DNA of 64,000 nucleotides from Vreelandella zhuhanensis. Lineage in GTDB: Bacteria; Pseudomonadota; Gammaproteobacteria; Pseudomonadales; Halomonadaceae. The position numbers and the translations under genes were made by a program. Within the stretch, counting starts at the first letter, position 1. Every line of letters begins with the position of its first letter. The notes under the pieces were generated by a model that worked only from the letters and a program-made list of their open reading frames with translations, was not told where the DNA came from and ran no database searches. The stretch covers positions 248,001 through 312,000 of the forward strand of contig NZ_WTKP01000002.1 in NCBI RefSeq assembly GCF_009793355.1, in the 5' to 3' direction. This document shows, piece after piece, positions 35,282-44,776 of the stretch.

Positions 35282-38143
35282 ATGGAAAAGACCTACCAAC
35301 CTGAACAGATCGAAATCCGCTGGTACGAACGCTGGGAAGCCGATGGCCGCTTCGCGCCCAGCGGCGAAGGTGAACCTTTCTCGATCATGATTCCGCCGCC
35401 CAACGTTACCGGCAGCCTGCACATGGGCCATGCGTTCCAGGACACCATCATGGATACGCTGACGCGCTGGAAGCGCATGCAGGGGCGCAACACCCTGTGG
35501 CAGGTAGGTACCGACCATGCGGGCATCGCCACGCAAATGTTGGTGGAACGCAAGGTGGCCGCCGAAGAAGGCAAGACCCGCCATGACTTGGGGCGCGAGG
35601 CATTCATCGACAAAGTATGGGAATGGAAGCACGAATCGGGCGACCATATCACCCGCCAACTGCGCCGCATGGGAGCCAGTGTCGACTGGTCCCGCGAACG
35701 CTTCACCATGGACGAAGGCTTTTACAAGGCGGTTCAGGAAGTCTTCGTGTGTCTTCACGAAGAAGGCCTGATCTATCGCGGCAAGCGCCTGGTCAACTGG
35801 GACCCTACCCTGCATACCGCGATTTCCGATCTGGAAGTCGAAAACCGTGACCAGCAGGGTAGCTTCTGGCACTTCCGCTATCCCTTGGCCGACGGCGTCA
35901 CCACCGACGATGGCAAAGACTATCTGGTGGTCGCCACCACCCGTCCGGAAACCCTGCTGGGCGATACCGGCGTGGCGGTCAACCCGGCGGACCCGCGTTA
36001 CGCCTCGCTGGTGGGCAAGTTCATCGAACTGCCTTTGGTCGGCCGCCGGATTCCCATTGTGGCCGACGAACACGCCGACATGGAAAAAGGCTCGGGTTGC
36101 GTGAAGATCACTCCCGCGCATGACTTCAATGACTACGAGGTCGGCAAGCGCCAGGATCACATGCTGATCAACGTCTTCTCCAAGGATGCGGCGATTCTCG
36201 AGCGAGCCGAGGTTTACAACTTCAAGGGCCAGCCGCAACCGGACGTCGACCCCACCCTGCCCGCCATGTACGCAGGTCTTGACCGCTTTGAAGCACGCAA
36301 GCAGATCGTCGCCGACATGGACGCACTCGGCCTGCTGGAGCAAGTGGAAGCGGTCAACAATACCCTGCCCTATGGCGACCGCAGCGGCGACGTCATCGAG
36401 CCGCTGCTTACCGACCAATGGTTCGTGGCCGTCGAGAGCCTGGCCAAACCGGCCATTGAGGCAGTGGAAAACGGCGACATTCAGTTCGTGCCCAAGAACT
36501 ACGAGAACATGTACTTCGCCTGGATGCGCGACCTTCAGGATTGGTGTATTTCGCGCCAGCTGTGGTGGGGACATCGCATTCCCGCCTGGTACGATGCCGA
36601 GGGCAATATATTTGTTGCCCGCACCGAGCAAGAGGCTCGCGAGAAGCACGGTCTTGGCGCCGACGTGACGCTTACCCAGGACGAAGACGTCCTGGATACC
36701 TGGTTCAGTTCGGGCCTCTGGACCTTTGGCACCCTCGGCTGGCCGGAGAAGACCCCGGAACTGGAGACTTTCCACCCTTCGAGTGTGCTGGTCACCGGTT
36801 TCGACATCATCTTCTTCTGGGTGGCACGCATGATCATGCTCACCCTGAAGTTCACGGACGAAGTGCCGTTCAAGACCGTCTATGTGCATGGCCTGGTGCG
36901 TGATGCCCAGGGCCAGAAGATGTCCAAGTCCAAGGGTAACGTAATCGACCCCATCGACTTGATCGACGGTATCGAGATTGAAACGCTGGTCGAAAAACGC
37001 ACCGGCAACATGATGCAGCCGCAGAAAGCCAAGGCGATCGCCAAGGCCACTCGCCAGGAATTCGACGGTGGCATCGAAGCCCACGGCACCGATGCGCTGC
37101 GCTTCACCTTCCTTTCCCAGGCCACCACCGGCCGTGACATCAAGTTCGACATGAGCCGTCTGGATGGCTACCGCAACTTCTGTAACAAGCTGTGGAACGC
37201 CTCACGCTACGTGCTGATGAACGCCGAAGGCGAAGATTGCGGTGCTGAATTTGATAACGACAAGAGCAGTGAAGTCGAACTTTCCCTGGCCGACCGCTGG
37301 ATCATTTCCCAGCTGCAGAAAACCGAGGCCCAGGTCACCAAGGCAATGGAGGAGTACCGCTTCGACCACGCCTCCCAGGCGCTCTATGAGTTCGTCTGGA
37401 ACGAGTACTGCGACTGGTACCTGGAACTTTCCAAGCCGGTGCTGTGGGACGCAGAGGCCAATGACGCCGCCAAAAGAGGAACGCGTCGCACCTTGGTCCG
37501 TGTTCTGGAGGCAATCCTGCGCCTGGCCCATCCGATGATGCCGTATATTTCCGAGGAAATCTGGCAGCGCGTGGCGCCCATGGCCGGTACGTTCAAGGGC
37601 ACGAACGACTCGATCATGGTCCAGCCCTGGCCGCAGGCCGAACAGGCCAAGGTCGATGAACAGGCCACGCTGGACATTGAATGGCTCAAGGGCGTGATCA
37701 TCGCGGTGCGCAACATTCGCGCCGAAATGAACATCGTCCCCGGCAAGCCATTGGATGTGATGTTGGCCAAGGGAAGACCCGAAGATCAGTCACGGCTCGA
37801 GAGCAATCGTCTGTTCCTATCCAAGCTCGCCAAGCTGGAAAGCGTGACCTGGCTTGCCAACCCCGACGACGCCCCGCTTTGTGCCACCCAGCTGGTGGGT
37901 GAGATGGAAGTGTTGGTGCCCATGGCCGACCTGATCGACAAGGACGTTGAGCTCAAACGCCTGGTCAAGGAAATCGACAAGCAGGACAAGCTGATCGGCG
38001 GCATTGAAAAGAAACTAGGTAACGAAGGCTTTCTTGCCAAGGCCCCGGAAGCGGTAGTGGAAAAGGAGCGTGGCAAGCTCAAGGACTTCCAGGCCGCCCG
38101 CAAGCTACTATTGGAGCAGCACGAAAAAATCCAGGCGTTGTAA
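35282..38143 (+). CDS. valS: valyl-tRNA synthetase
   Basis: A 953-residue class I synthetase. The HIGH motif is His-Met-Gly-His at 47-50 within [13 protein letters not shown]. The editing domain follows ([19 protein letters not shown]). The KMSKS motif is intact in [10 protein letters not shown]. The tRNA-binding domain and a C-terminal coiled-coil arm ([17 protein letters not shown] onward) complete it. Length is the usual ~950. It is the last gene of the region with typical composition before the AT-rich segment, and a strong terminator follows. Confidence 0.98.
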   Translation: MEKTYQPEQIEIRWYERWEADGRFAPSGEGEPFSIMIPPPNVTGSLHMGHAFQDTIMDTLTRWKRMQGRNTLWQVGTDHAGIATQMLVERKVAAEEGKTRHDLGREAFIDKVWEWKHESGDHITRQLRRMGASVDWSRERFTMDEGFYKAVQEVFVCLHEEGLIYRGKRLVNWDPTLHTAISDLEVENRDQQGSFWHFRYPLADGVTTDDGKDYLVVATTRPETLLGDTGVAVNPADPRYASLVGKFIELPLVGRRIPIVADEHADMEKGSGCVKITPAHDFNDYEVGKRQDHMLINVFSKDAAILERAEVYNFKGQPQPDVDPTLPAMYAGLDRFEARKQIVADMDALGLLEQVEAVNNTLPYGDRSGDVIEPLLTDQWFVAVESLAKPAIEAVENGDIQFVPKNYENMYFAWMRDLQDWCISRQLWWGHRIPAWYDAEGNIFVARTEQEAREKHGLGADVTLTQDEDVLDTWFSSGLWTFGTLGWPEKTPELETFHPSSVLVTGFDIIFFWVARMIMLTLKFTDEVPFKTVYVHGLVRDAQGQKMSKSKGNVIDPIDLIDGIEIETLVEKRTGNMMQPQKAKAIAKATRQEFDGGIEAHGTDALRFTFLSQATTGRDIKFDMSRLDGYRNFCNKLWNASRYVLMNAEGEDCGAEFDNDKSSEVELSLADRWIISQLQKTEAQVTKAMEEYRFDHASQALYEFVWNEYCDWYLELSKPVLWDAEANDAAKRGTRRTLVRVLEAILRLAHPMMPYISEEIWQRVAPMAGTFKGTNDSIMVQPWPQAEQAKVDEQATLDIEWLKGVIIAVRNIRAEMNIVPGKPLDVMLAKGRPEDQSRLESNRLFLSKLAKLESVTWLANPDDAPLCATQLVGEMEVLVPMADLIDKDVELKRLVKEIDKQDKLIGGIEKKLGNEGFLAKAPEAVVEKERGKLKDFQAARKLLLEQHEKIQAL

Positions 38144-38170
38144 AGCCAGCAGCAGCCTTGTCCTTGCATT

Positions 38171-38205
38171 TACGCCCGCACCCTTGGTGCGGGCGTATTG
38201 GTTTG
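38171..38205 (+). terminator. intrinsic terminator after valS
   Basis: TACGCCCGCACC (38171-38182) pairs perfectly with GGTGCGGGCGTA (38186-38197) around a three-base loop. TTGGTTTGG follows. Confidence 0.75.
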
Positions 38206-38455
38206 GATGGACCCATATCGCTGAACCGCTAGGTCACATTCCCTCTTGCCTACGTATAGTCACTTTAAAAACAGTAAATTAACTACGCAATGCTCGGAAA
38301 GCAGTGGGTTTCTTCCAAGCATAACGGTTGATTTTTCTTTCTTTTGCTTGGAAGCCCCTCCCTCCTTTACTACGTTAATGGAGTAGGGTTCAGCTTAGCT
38401 GCTTTACCTTGAGCTACTTGGCCTATTTCGCAATGCATTGCATAAGCATAGGATT

Positions 38456-38478
38456 AATTAACCAAAACGAGGTTAATT
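38456..38478. promoter_or_regulatory. operator-like inverted repeat
   Basis: AATTAACC (38456-38463) and GGTTAATT (38471-38478) form a perfect 8-bp inverted repeat with a seven-base spacer. It ends 36 bases before the ATG at 38515. Size and spacing fit a dimeric regulator site. A shared TTAACCAAA string also occurs near 41876 in the other AT-rich gap. Confidence 0.45.
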
Positions 38479-38514
38479 TATTCTGGAGCTTATTCTGCTC
38501 AAGGAGATAGAGGG

Positions 38515-38916
38515 ATGAAGCGCAATGTATTTATCATCGCCTTGCAAGAGCAGCAGAGCAAGGTGATTCCTGAATGCCTGTCTGCCTTTTGCAGTATTAA
38601 CCCTTTTGAGAACTATCCCTTGGCCCAAGTCACCCTGGACTACCCTTTCTGGTTAAAACCCATCAAAGCCTTCTCGTCACAGCTGGATTTCAAAATAGAA
38701 AACAAGCAACAATTCGACGAAGCGATAAAGAGCATACATGATCATATTCATCATTTCGGTGGCCCCTTTAATGAAGCCCTTGACGAGGAAGGCTCACGAC
38801 TTAGCGTACTCGTTAATCAAAATGCCTTTTGTTATCAGTTAGGCACATTATTTATCCCTGCAGAAAGCCATGAACAACTTCATGAGCGCTATATGGCTTG
38901 TCTGGATGCACTTTAA
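38515..38916 (+). CDS. hypothetical protein, unrecognised
   Basis: A 133-residue soluble protein that I do not recognise. AAGGAG precedes the ATG by a few bases, so translation is credible. It has an N-terminal hydrophobic strand (NVFIIAL), aromatic Pro-rich stretches (FENYPL, YPFWLKP), His clusters (HDHIHHFG) and a YQLGTLFIP strand, with no signal peptide or membrane helix. Codon use is AT-richer than flanking regions. The large CocE-type hydrolase gene starts 43 bases later, and the two are probably one operon behind the inverted repeat at 38456. Confidence 0.7.
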   Translation: MKRNVFIIALQEQQSKVIPECLSAFCSINPFENYPLAQVTLDYPFWLKPIKAFSSQLDFKIENKQQFDEAIKSIHDHIHHFGGPFNEALDEEGSRLSVLVNQNAFCYQLGTLFIPAESHEQLHERYMACLDAL

Positions 38917-38959
38917 TTCAAGATCGACCCCATTCATCAATGAATCCCGAGGAGGCATA

Positions 38960-41002
38960 ATGAAGATTGTTTCTTCCTACCCCTATAAGACGGAAATCAT
39001 AGAAAACGTCTTTATCCCCATGCGGGATGGCGCACAGCTCGCTGCACGCATATGGTTGCCGGAAAACGCCCAGGCTGAACCATTACCGGCGATAATGGAA
39101 TATATCCCCTACCGTAAGCGGGACGTTACCCGAGGCCGAGATGCCACGAACCATAGCTATATGGCAGGCCATGGCTATGTATGCGTCAGGGTGGATCTTC
39201 GTGGCAGTGGCGACTCCGACGGCATCGTCACGGATGAATATACCCAGCAGGAAAGAGAAGATGGGGTGGATGCGATCGCCTGGCTCGCCCAGCAGCCTTG
39301 GTGCGATGGAAATGTGGGAATGATGGGCATTTCCTGGGGCGGTTTCAATAGTTTGCAAGTAGCGGCGAAACAACCCCCTGAGTTAAAAGCGATCATCAGT
39401 CTATGCTCCAGTGACGATCTATATGCGGATAACATGCATTACATGGGAGGCTGTCTTCTCGGCGATAACTTATCCGAAGCGACGGTCATGTTCGCTTTCA
39501 ACTCTCTCCCACCCGACCCGCATATCGTCGGAGACCGGTGGCGCGACATGTGGTTCGAGCGGATGGAATCCAGCGGTTTATGGCTTGAATCCTGGCTGAA
39601 AAATCAGCGGCGTAATGATTATTGGTCGAGCGCCTCCCTTTGTGAGCATTACGATGCCATTCAGTGCCCGGTATATGCCATTGGTGGTTGGGCCGACGGC
39701 TTCACCAATACCGTCTTGCGCTTGCTTGAACATCTGCAAGTGCCCCGCAAAGGACTTATTGGCCCCTGGGGACACAAATACCCTCACCAAGGAATACCCG
39801 GTCCGGCTATTGGTTTTCTCCAGGAAGCGTTGAGATGGTGGGACTATTGGCTGAAGGGAAAAGAGAACGGCATCATGGAGGAGCCACCGCTACGTGCCTG
39901 GTTGCAGGATAGTATTCCTCCCGATACGTCATATGAAGAACGTCCAGGCAGGTGGATTAGTGAGCCCGGCTGGCCCTCGACTAATATTCACGAGACGAAC
40001 TACACCTTGGGGGACGCTACCCTGACACGCTGTGAAAGCCACGTCGCCCTTGGAAAAGAAGGTCCACAAGAAAAAATACTGACGGTGCAATCCCCATTGA
40101 GCGTAGGACTATTTGCCGGAAAATGGTGTTCTTATGCTGCTACCCCTGATTTACCGGGCGATCAGCGGGAAGAAGATGGGGGCGCGCTTGTCTTCAGTAG
40201 TGCACCTCTTGAAGAACCCCTCGAAATATTCGGTATGCCATCGCTGACGCTGGAACTTTCCGCGGACAAACCACAAGGTATGGTGGCGGTTCGTCTTTCC
40301 GATGTCGCGCCCAGCGGAACAGCCACCCGCGTCACCTATGGGCTGCTCAATTTATCGCACCGTGACAGCGACTCCGACCCTCAACCGATGACACCGCATC
40401 ACCGCTATCGCGTCAACGTTTCCTTGAATGGAATAGCCCAACGTTTCCCGGTAGGGCATCAACTAAGAGTGTCAGTCTCCACCTCTTATTGGCCCTTGGC
40501 ATGGCTTCCTCCCGAACAGGTCAAACTTAATATTTATCCTGAAAGCAGCACCTTAACGTTACCCATACGGCCTCCAAGAAAAGAGGACGAATCCTTGGTG
40601 GAATTCGCTGAACCGGAAGGCGGGCAGCCGCTTGCCACCACGACTCTGCAATCGAGCGAGCATAACTGGTTGTTACATCGTGACCTTGCTACCAAAACGT
40701 CCACCTTGGAAGTGGTCAATGACCAGGGTAATTTTCGTATCGATGATATAGGCACGGAAATTCATCGTAGCACCCGCGAATGGTACTCCACGGAGGACGA
40801 CAACTTCAGCTCAGCGCGGGGTGAAACCTATACAGAGAGAGTCTTTTGGCGTGAAGATTGGAATGCGGAAGTCTATACCCGTACGATATTAAGCTGTACG
40901 AGCGAAAATTTTTATATTCATGCCCAACTTGATGCTTATGAAGACGATTATAGGGTTTTTTCTAAAAACTGGGAGAAAGTAATTCCCCGTGACAACATCT
41001 AG
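38960..41002 (+). CDS. CocE/NonD-family (S15) hydrolase
   Basis: A 680-residue alpha/beta hydrolase of the CocE/X-Pro dipeptidyl-peptidase family. The start VFIPMRDGAQLAARIW and YIPYRKRD are typical. The nucleophile is Ser125 in GISWGG, the acid is in GGWADGF and the His in GPWGHKYPH. A helical cap follows, and the C-terminal ~250 residues form the beta-sandwich domain. No signal peptide is seen, so it is cytoplasmic. Relatives cleave esters (cocaine esterase), amides or N-acyl compounds, and the substrate here is open. GAGGAGG five bases before ATG 38960 fixes the start, although the frame opens at 38870. Codon use is AT-rich. Confidence 0.88.
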   Translation: MKIVSSYPYKTEIIENVFIPMRDGAQLAARIWLPENAQAEPLPAIMEYIPYRKRDVTRGRDATNHSYMAGHGYVCVRVDLRGSGDSDGIVTDEYTQQEREDGVDAIAWLAQQPWCDGNVGMMGISWGGFNSLQVAAKQPPELKAIISLCSSDDLYADNMHYMGGCLLGDNLSEATVMFAFNSLPPDPHIVGDRWRDMWFERMESSGLWLESWLKNQRRNDYWSSASLCEHYDAIQCPVYAIGGWADGFTNTVLRLLEHLQVPRKGLIGPWGHKYPHQGIPGPAIGFLQEALRWWDYWLKGKENGIMEEPPLRAWLQDSIPPDTSYEERPGRWISEPGWPSTNIHETNYTLGDATLTRCESHVALGKEGPQEKILTVQSPLSVGLFAGKWCSYAATPDLPGDQREEDGGALVFSSAPLEEPLEIFGMPSLTLELSADKPQGMVAVRLSDVAPSGTATRVTYGLLNLSHRDSDSDPQPMTPHHRYRVNVSLNGIAQRFPVGHQLRVSVSTSYWPLAWLPPEQVKLNIYPESSTLTLPIRPPRKEDESLVEFAEPEGGQPLATTTLQSSEHNWLLHRDLATKTSTLEVVNDQGNFRIDDIGTEIHRSTREWYSTEDDNFSSARGETYTERVFWREDWNAEVYTRTILSCTSENFYIHAQLDAYEDDYRVFSKNWEKVIPRDNI

Positions 41003-41034
41003 AAAACGACAACAGCAGAAGGTAGCACTAAGAA

Positions 41035-41066
41035 AGCTGTCAGAGAAAACATACTCTCTGACAGCT
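41035..41066. terminator. hairpin between CocE-type gene and the 67-residue gene
   Basis: AGCTGTCAGAGA (41035-41046) pairs perfectly with TCTCTGACAGCT (41055-41066) around eight bases. Read on the minus strand it is followed by TTCTTAG, so it may serve the convergent small gene, and perhaps both. Confidence 0.5.
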
Positions 41067-41234
41067 GCGTCTACCCTGATACTCTTCTGATCTCTCGCTT
41101 TCCTTAGCGAGCATCTTCCTTGAATTATCATTCCTTTACTCTGCAACCCCATCCTGGGATTTTATTCCTTTATTACCGAACTTCCTAGACGGCCTGCCAT
41201 CCATGGCACTCATTTATTGGTAACTTAAAATGTA

Positions 41235-41438
41235 TTAAAGCCTATCCTTTACCAATCTTTTCGCTTCTTGTGCGATATTGGCATAATCCTTTGCCACCTT
41301 GGTAAAGAACTCGTGATTTTCCTGATCAGACTCTATTTGTGCATCAGAGGCATACTGTTCGCTAAGTTCCGCCCCTTGCAAGGCATGATATAGCGTACTG
41401 ATCAAATCGAAATCTTTGTCTTTTACAGGACTGGCCAT
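41235..41438 (-). CDS. small charged helical protein, unrecognised
   Basis: A 67-residue protein with an AGGAGGT site six bases before the ATG. It is rich in Asp, Glu, Lys and Ala, has no Cys, and looks almost fully helical (two helices, about 8-30 and 35-65). Motif-like pieces are FDLISTLYHALQGAELSEQY and FFTKVAKDYANIAQEAKRLV. The spacing of acidic residues vaguely recalls half of a ferritin-like bundle, but that is speculation. It is next to, and on the same strand as, the KGG-repeat gene, 43 bases downstream, so a shared stress role is plausible. Confidence 0.75.
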   Translation of the reverse strand: MASPVKDKDFDLISTLYHALQGAELSEQYASDAQIESDQENHEFFTKVAKDYANIAQEAKRLVKDRL

Positions 41439-41481
41439 GCATTACCTCCTCTGTAAGATACGAGACGTCAAGCAGACAGCA

Positions 41482-41712
41482 TCAGTGCTGTCCGCCGCTC
41501 TTCTGGCCGCCTTTTTTACCTGCTTCAGAAGCCTTTATGGGGTCATTGGCGAAGTTGCCACCGCTATGCTGACCGCCTTTCTTACCCGCTTCGGAAGCCT
41601 TTTTAGGGTCATTGGCGAAATTGCCGCCGCTATGCTGACCACCTTTCTGGCCTGCTTCAGAAGCTTTCTCGGGATCATTGGCGAAATTGCCAGGATTGTT
41701 TTGCTGTGCCAT
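41482..41712 (-). CDS. KGG-repeat stress-induced protein (YciG-like)
   Basis: A 76-residue hydrophilic protein made of three near-identical 22-residue units (residues 8-29, 30-51, 52-73). Each reads about GNFANDPxKASEAGxKGGQ. This is the KGG motif of the stress-induced YciG/YmdF family, which is disordered, under general-stress control in enterobacteria and linked there to desiccation and acid tolerance. AAGGAGG precedes the ATG. A TATACT on the minus strand at 41831-41836 is a candidate -10. E. coli YciG has fewer units. Confidence 0.88.
   Translation of the reverse strand: MAQQNNPGNFANDPEKASEAGQKGGQHSGGNFANDPKKASEAGKKGGQHSGGNFANDPIKASEAGKKGGQKSGGQH
41494..41691. repeat. three 66-bp tandem repeats inside the KGG gene
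   Basis: The three 22-codon units of the KGG gene are also tandem repeats at DNA level, with many shared blocks such as GGGTCATTGGCGAA-type strings. Such an array could gain or lose whole units without a frameshift. Confidence 0.7.
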
Positions 41713-42476
41713 TTCGAACCTCCTTAGAGTTTAGAGTTATGCCATTAATAGCTATGTCACTAACTCCTCTTGCTCTTCCTTTCATAGCTTCGGCAACCCA
41801 GCTTCTACTAACGTCTATTTTTGAACTAGCAGTATAAACATAGGTAGCCAGCTAGACAGCTTCAAACTTATTATTGTTAACCAAAGTAAGCAAATGTTCA
41901 AACTAATAGTAAAATATTATATTTTTATTGATCAAGGTTAATCGGACATTTCCAGCACTTTCCTAGGCTACTGAATAACAAATAAAAATCTCATCATTTT
42001 TCCGTCTTATAAAACATAAAAAACAACCTACGTTAAAAATTCTAATAAATAGCAGAAAAACATACGCTTAAAAATAAAATAAAATTTATTTACTAAAGTA
42101 ACATTCACGAATGCATTGACCACACATTTAAGCATCAGAACCACTTAATACTTAAAGATAATAACGAAAGGTATAATCCGTGAGCATGAGCCAACGTCAC
42201 CTTCCATGCGATCAAGAGAAGGCCAAAAGCAGAAGGAATGGTGTCCCTGGCGAGTCTCGCCTCACTGTCAAGAAGGCGCTACCCGGCACCCAAAAATTAT
42301 TTTTGACGAAATTTTCCTGTCCCGGCAGTGTAAGGTCTTGCCATGCAGCGACACCCAAGTATGCCAAGCCTTTTCCGGCACAAGGGTCTGCAAGAAAGAT
42401 TTTCTAAACCAAATTTTTCAAGCAGCCTTTCTTGAAGACTCAAGACAGCCGCTTTTCACGGACAACAGACGTTTCT
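41713..42476. other. 764-base gene-poor, AT-rich gap
   Basis: The first ~460 bases are very AT-rich (poly-A and T runs, TTAACCAAA at about 41876, stretches such as AAAATAAAATAAAATTT) and hold no credible gene. A TATAAT at 42172-42177 is a good -10 hexamer without a clear -35. The last ~280 bases return to higher GC and could be a long leader for the kinase-like gene or gene debris. A short plus-strand frame (42180-42407) lacks a ribosome site and family resemblance. I saw no thiamine (TPP) or other riboswitch core. Confidence 0.6.
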
Positions 42477-43517
42477 ATGCCGACACTTTCAGAGACACGC
42501 CTCAATGCGCTGGCGGCCGAGCTGCACCAGGCGGGCATTGCGTTCCATAATCTTGACCCCATGCCCGACACCGGCCTGGCCCATGACCACATATGGATTT
42601 CCCGCGAAGGTGCCGACTGGGTGGCACGCCTGCCCAAGCAGAGCCAGATGAACCTGCCCCCCCAGGCCAATCTCGACTATCAAGCGGCCTGTTATCAGCG
42701 TACCAGCCAGGGTGAGCATACCCCGCATTTTCATGGAATGCTTGCACCCAGTGAGTCGCTGCCGCGTGGGGCGCTGTTGGTGGAAGCCATCGATGGACGC
42801 TTGGCGCGTTTGCCGCAAGACCTTGCATTGATTGCCAAGGCATTGGCGAGCCTGCACAGTCTTCCACTTCCTCCCCAAGCGCAGCGTATGCCGTTGCTCG
42901 CGCCCGCCGACCCTTGGGGCGCCATGCGCAATGAAGTGGAAGTTCAAGCAAGATGGCTGGAATCGGCCTGTCTTCCCCGCGAGGTTATCCGGGCAATCCA
43001 GGCCGAACTTGCCGCCCTGCCGAAAGGCCTCGAGGAGGCCAGCCCCTCGCTGATAAGCTTCGATACCCATCCCGGGAATTTTCTGGTGACTCCGGATAAC
43101 CGAGCCATCCTGGTAGACTTGGAAAAATGTCGCTATGGCCTGCCGGGTATCGATCTGGCCCATACCAGCCTTTATACCTCGACCACCTGGGATATCACCA
43201 ACCGCGCCATACTGGATAGCGAGCAGGTGCTGGCTTTTTATCGAGGCTGGCAAGCGGCCATGCCTGAAAGCGTCAGCGCCGAGACGCTTCTGGCTTGTCG
43301 TCGCGCCACCTGGCTGTGGTCATTGACCTGGTGTGCCAAATGGCGAGCTAGCCATCTGGAAACCCGCGACGCTCGCCAACGCGGCGAGGATTGGTCATCC
43401 GAATTGAGCGACGACAACTTGATTACCCATGTACGTGATCGGGTCGATCATTACTTGTCACAAGACGCCATCGTTCACGTGCAAAATGAATTTGAACAAT
43501 TGAAAGGAACCTTGTGA
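42477..43517 (+). CDS. APH/choline-thiamine kinase-like phosphotransferase
   Basis: A 346-residue protein of the aminoglycoside phosphotransferase superfamily. The catalytic loop is SFDTHPGNFLV (His-x-Gly-Asn, with the normal Asp two residues before it). The metal-binding segment is ILVDLEKCRYGLPGIDLAH. The N-lobe is short and begins after an AELHQAGIAF helix. It could phosphorylate thiamine, choline or a sugar-like compound. The neighbour is a predicted thiamine-type ABC transporter, so a vitamin or amino-alcohol is attractive but unproven. The frame opens at 42432. The stop shares a base with the next start (TGATG). Confidence 0.75.
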   Translation: MPTLSETRLNALAAELHQAGIAFHNLDPMPDTGLAHDHIWISREGADWVARLPKQSQMNLPPQANLDYQAACYQRTSQGEHTPHFHGMLAPSESLPRGALLVEAIDGRLARLPQDLALIAKALASLHSLPLPPQAQRMPLLAPADPWGAMRNEVEVQARWLESACLPREVIRAIQAELAALPKGLEEASPSLISFDTHPGNFLVTPDNRAILVDLEKCRYGLPGIDLAHTSLYTSTTWDITNRAILDSEQVLAFYRGWQAAMPESVSAETLLACRRATWLWSLTWCAKWRASHLETRDARQRGEDWSSELSDDNLITHVRDRVDHYLSQDAIVHVQNEFEQLKGTL

Positions 43518-44731
43518 TGTCCATGCCTACCTTGCCGTTTGCAGCCCTTGCCTTGCTGTTCGCCCTGCCCGTGCATAGCGCAAGTGCCGCCGACCCCAGC
43601 GACTGGAACGCCGTGCTTGAACAAGCGCAAGGCCAGACCGTCTACTGGAATGCCTGGGGTGGCGACACCCATACCAATCGCTATATCGAGTGGGTCACCG
43701 AGCAAATGCAGCGTGAACATGATGTCGATGTACGTCACGTGAAACTCAATGACACCAGCCGCGCCGTCTCGCGCGTACTGGCGGAAAAGCAGGCGGGCAA
43801 TGACGCTGACGGCAGCGTGGATCTCATCTGGATCAATGGCGAAAATTTCGCCGCCATGCGTGAGAACGACTTGCTGTACGGGCCTTTTGCGGAATCGCTA
43901 CCCAACTTCGCGCTGACCAACGCCGATGCAAACCCCGAGGTAATCACCGACTTCACCTTGCCCACGCAGGGCTATGAGTCGCCCTGGGGAAAGGCCCAGA
44001 TCACGTTTTATTACGACAGCGAGCGTATCGAGACACCGCCTACCGACATGGCCGAACTCCTCGACTGGGCTGAAGCCAACCCTGGTGAATTCACTTACCC
44101 ACGCATTCCCGACTTCACCGGCAGCACCTTTCTCAAACAGGCATTGATCGAACTCAGTGATAATCCCGAAGCCCTCTATGCGCCAATGGAAGAGAGCGAT
44201 TTCGAGGCCGTCACCGCACCGCTCTGGGCTTATCTGGATGCGTTGCACCCACACCTCTGGCGCAGTGGCCGTGCCTTTCCCGATGCCGGGCCCACCCTGC
44301 GTACCTTGATGAGCAATGGTGAGCTGTCACTGGCGTTTACCTTTTATCCTTCCGAACCCGCTGCCGCCGTTGCCGGTTATGAGCTGCCCGAAAGCACGCG
44401 CAGTTATGTGCTTGAAGGAGGCACGCTGGGCAATGTGCATTTCGTCGCCATTCCCTACAACTCGCCACACAAGGCAGGTGCCATGCTGCTGGCTAACTTC
44501 CTGCTTTCGCCTGAAGCTCAAGCCCATAAACAGGACATCGATGTATGGGGAGACCGCACCGTCCTCGACATGAGCACCCTGGACGCGAGTGAGCGCGAAC
44601 GCTTCGCCATCGATGAGAGCAACCCTGCCATGCTGGCGCCGGAGGCATTGGCCAACACCTTGCCCGAGCCACACCCAAGCTGGATGACCGCCCTGCAGGA
44701 AGCCTGGCAAGAGCGCTATGTGGGCAATTGA
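43517..44731 (+). CDS. ABC transporter periplasmic binding protein (YnjB-like)
   Basis: A 404-residue exported protein with a signal peptide (hydrophobic PFAALALLFALPV, cleavage near SASA-AD at about residue 24). The mature start TVYWNAWGGD and NRYIEWVTEQ, then VDLIWINGENFA, FTLPTQGYESPWGKAQ and the late NSPHKAGAMLLANFLLSPEAQ match the YnjB group, the solute-binding part of the YnjBCD transporter. AGGAA lies eight bases before the ATG. YnjBCD is predicted to be thiamine- or sulfate-like, but its ligand is not established. The permease follows after 45 bases. Confidence 0.85.
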   Translation: MSMPTLPFAALALLFALPVHSASAADPSDWNAVLEQAQGQTVYWNAWGGDTHTNRYIEWVTEQMQREHDVDVRHVKLNDTSRAVSRVLAEKQAGNDADGSVDLIWINGENFAAMRENDLLYGPFAESLPNFALTNADANPEVITDFTLPTQGYESPWGKAQITFYYDSERIETPPTDMAELLDWAEANPGEFTYPRIPDFTGSTFLKQALIELSDNPEALYAPMEESDFEAVTAPLWAYLDALHPHLWRSGRAFPDAGPTLRTLMSNGELSLAFTFYPSEPAAAVAGYELPESTRSYVLEGGTLGNVHFVAIPYNSPHKAGAMLLANFLLSPEAQAHKQDIDVWGDRTVLDMSTLDASERERFAIDESNPAMLAPEALANTLPEPHPSWMTALQEAWQERYVGN

Positions 44732-44776
44732 GAGTTGCCCCATAAACACATTCCATAACGCCGGTCGGATGCCTTC

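Larger units (their letters stand above)
38144..38514. other. 371-base gap: valS terminator and AT-rich upstream region
   Basis: After the valS terminator the base composition drops and stays low for about 4 kb. No gene is seen. The last 60 bases carry an inverted repeat (38456-38478) and then the ribosome site of the next gene. A TTGGCC ... CATAAG pair with 17-base spacing near 38419-38447 is a weak promoter candidate. Confidence 0.5.

Noticed and set aside
35276-37084. Minus-strand frame of 602 residues opposite valS
   Set aside because: Same reason: fully antisense to valyl-tRNA synthetase, no ribosome site and no family features.
41494-41691. CRISPR-like array suggested by regular 66-base repeats
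   Set aside because: The repeats are in frame within a KGG protein gene and have no spacers.
42180-42407. Plus-strand frame of 75 residues in the AT-rich gap
   Set aside because: No ribosome site and an irregular composition. Likely chance, in a possible leader region.
42180-42476. Thiamine (TPP) riboswitch ahead of the kinase and YnjBCD-like transporter
   Set aside because: Looked for because of the predicted ligand. The conserved CTGAGA and ACCTGATC-type cores are not present.
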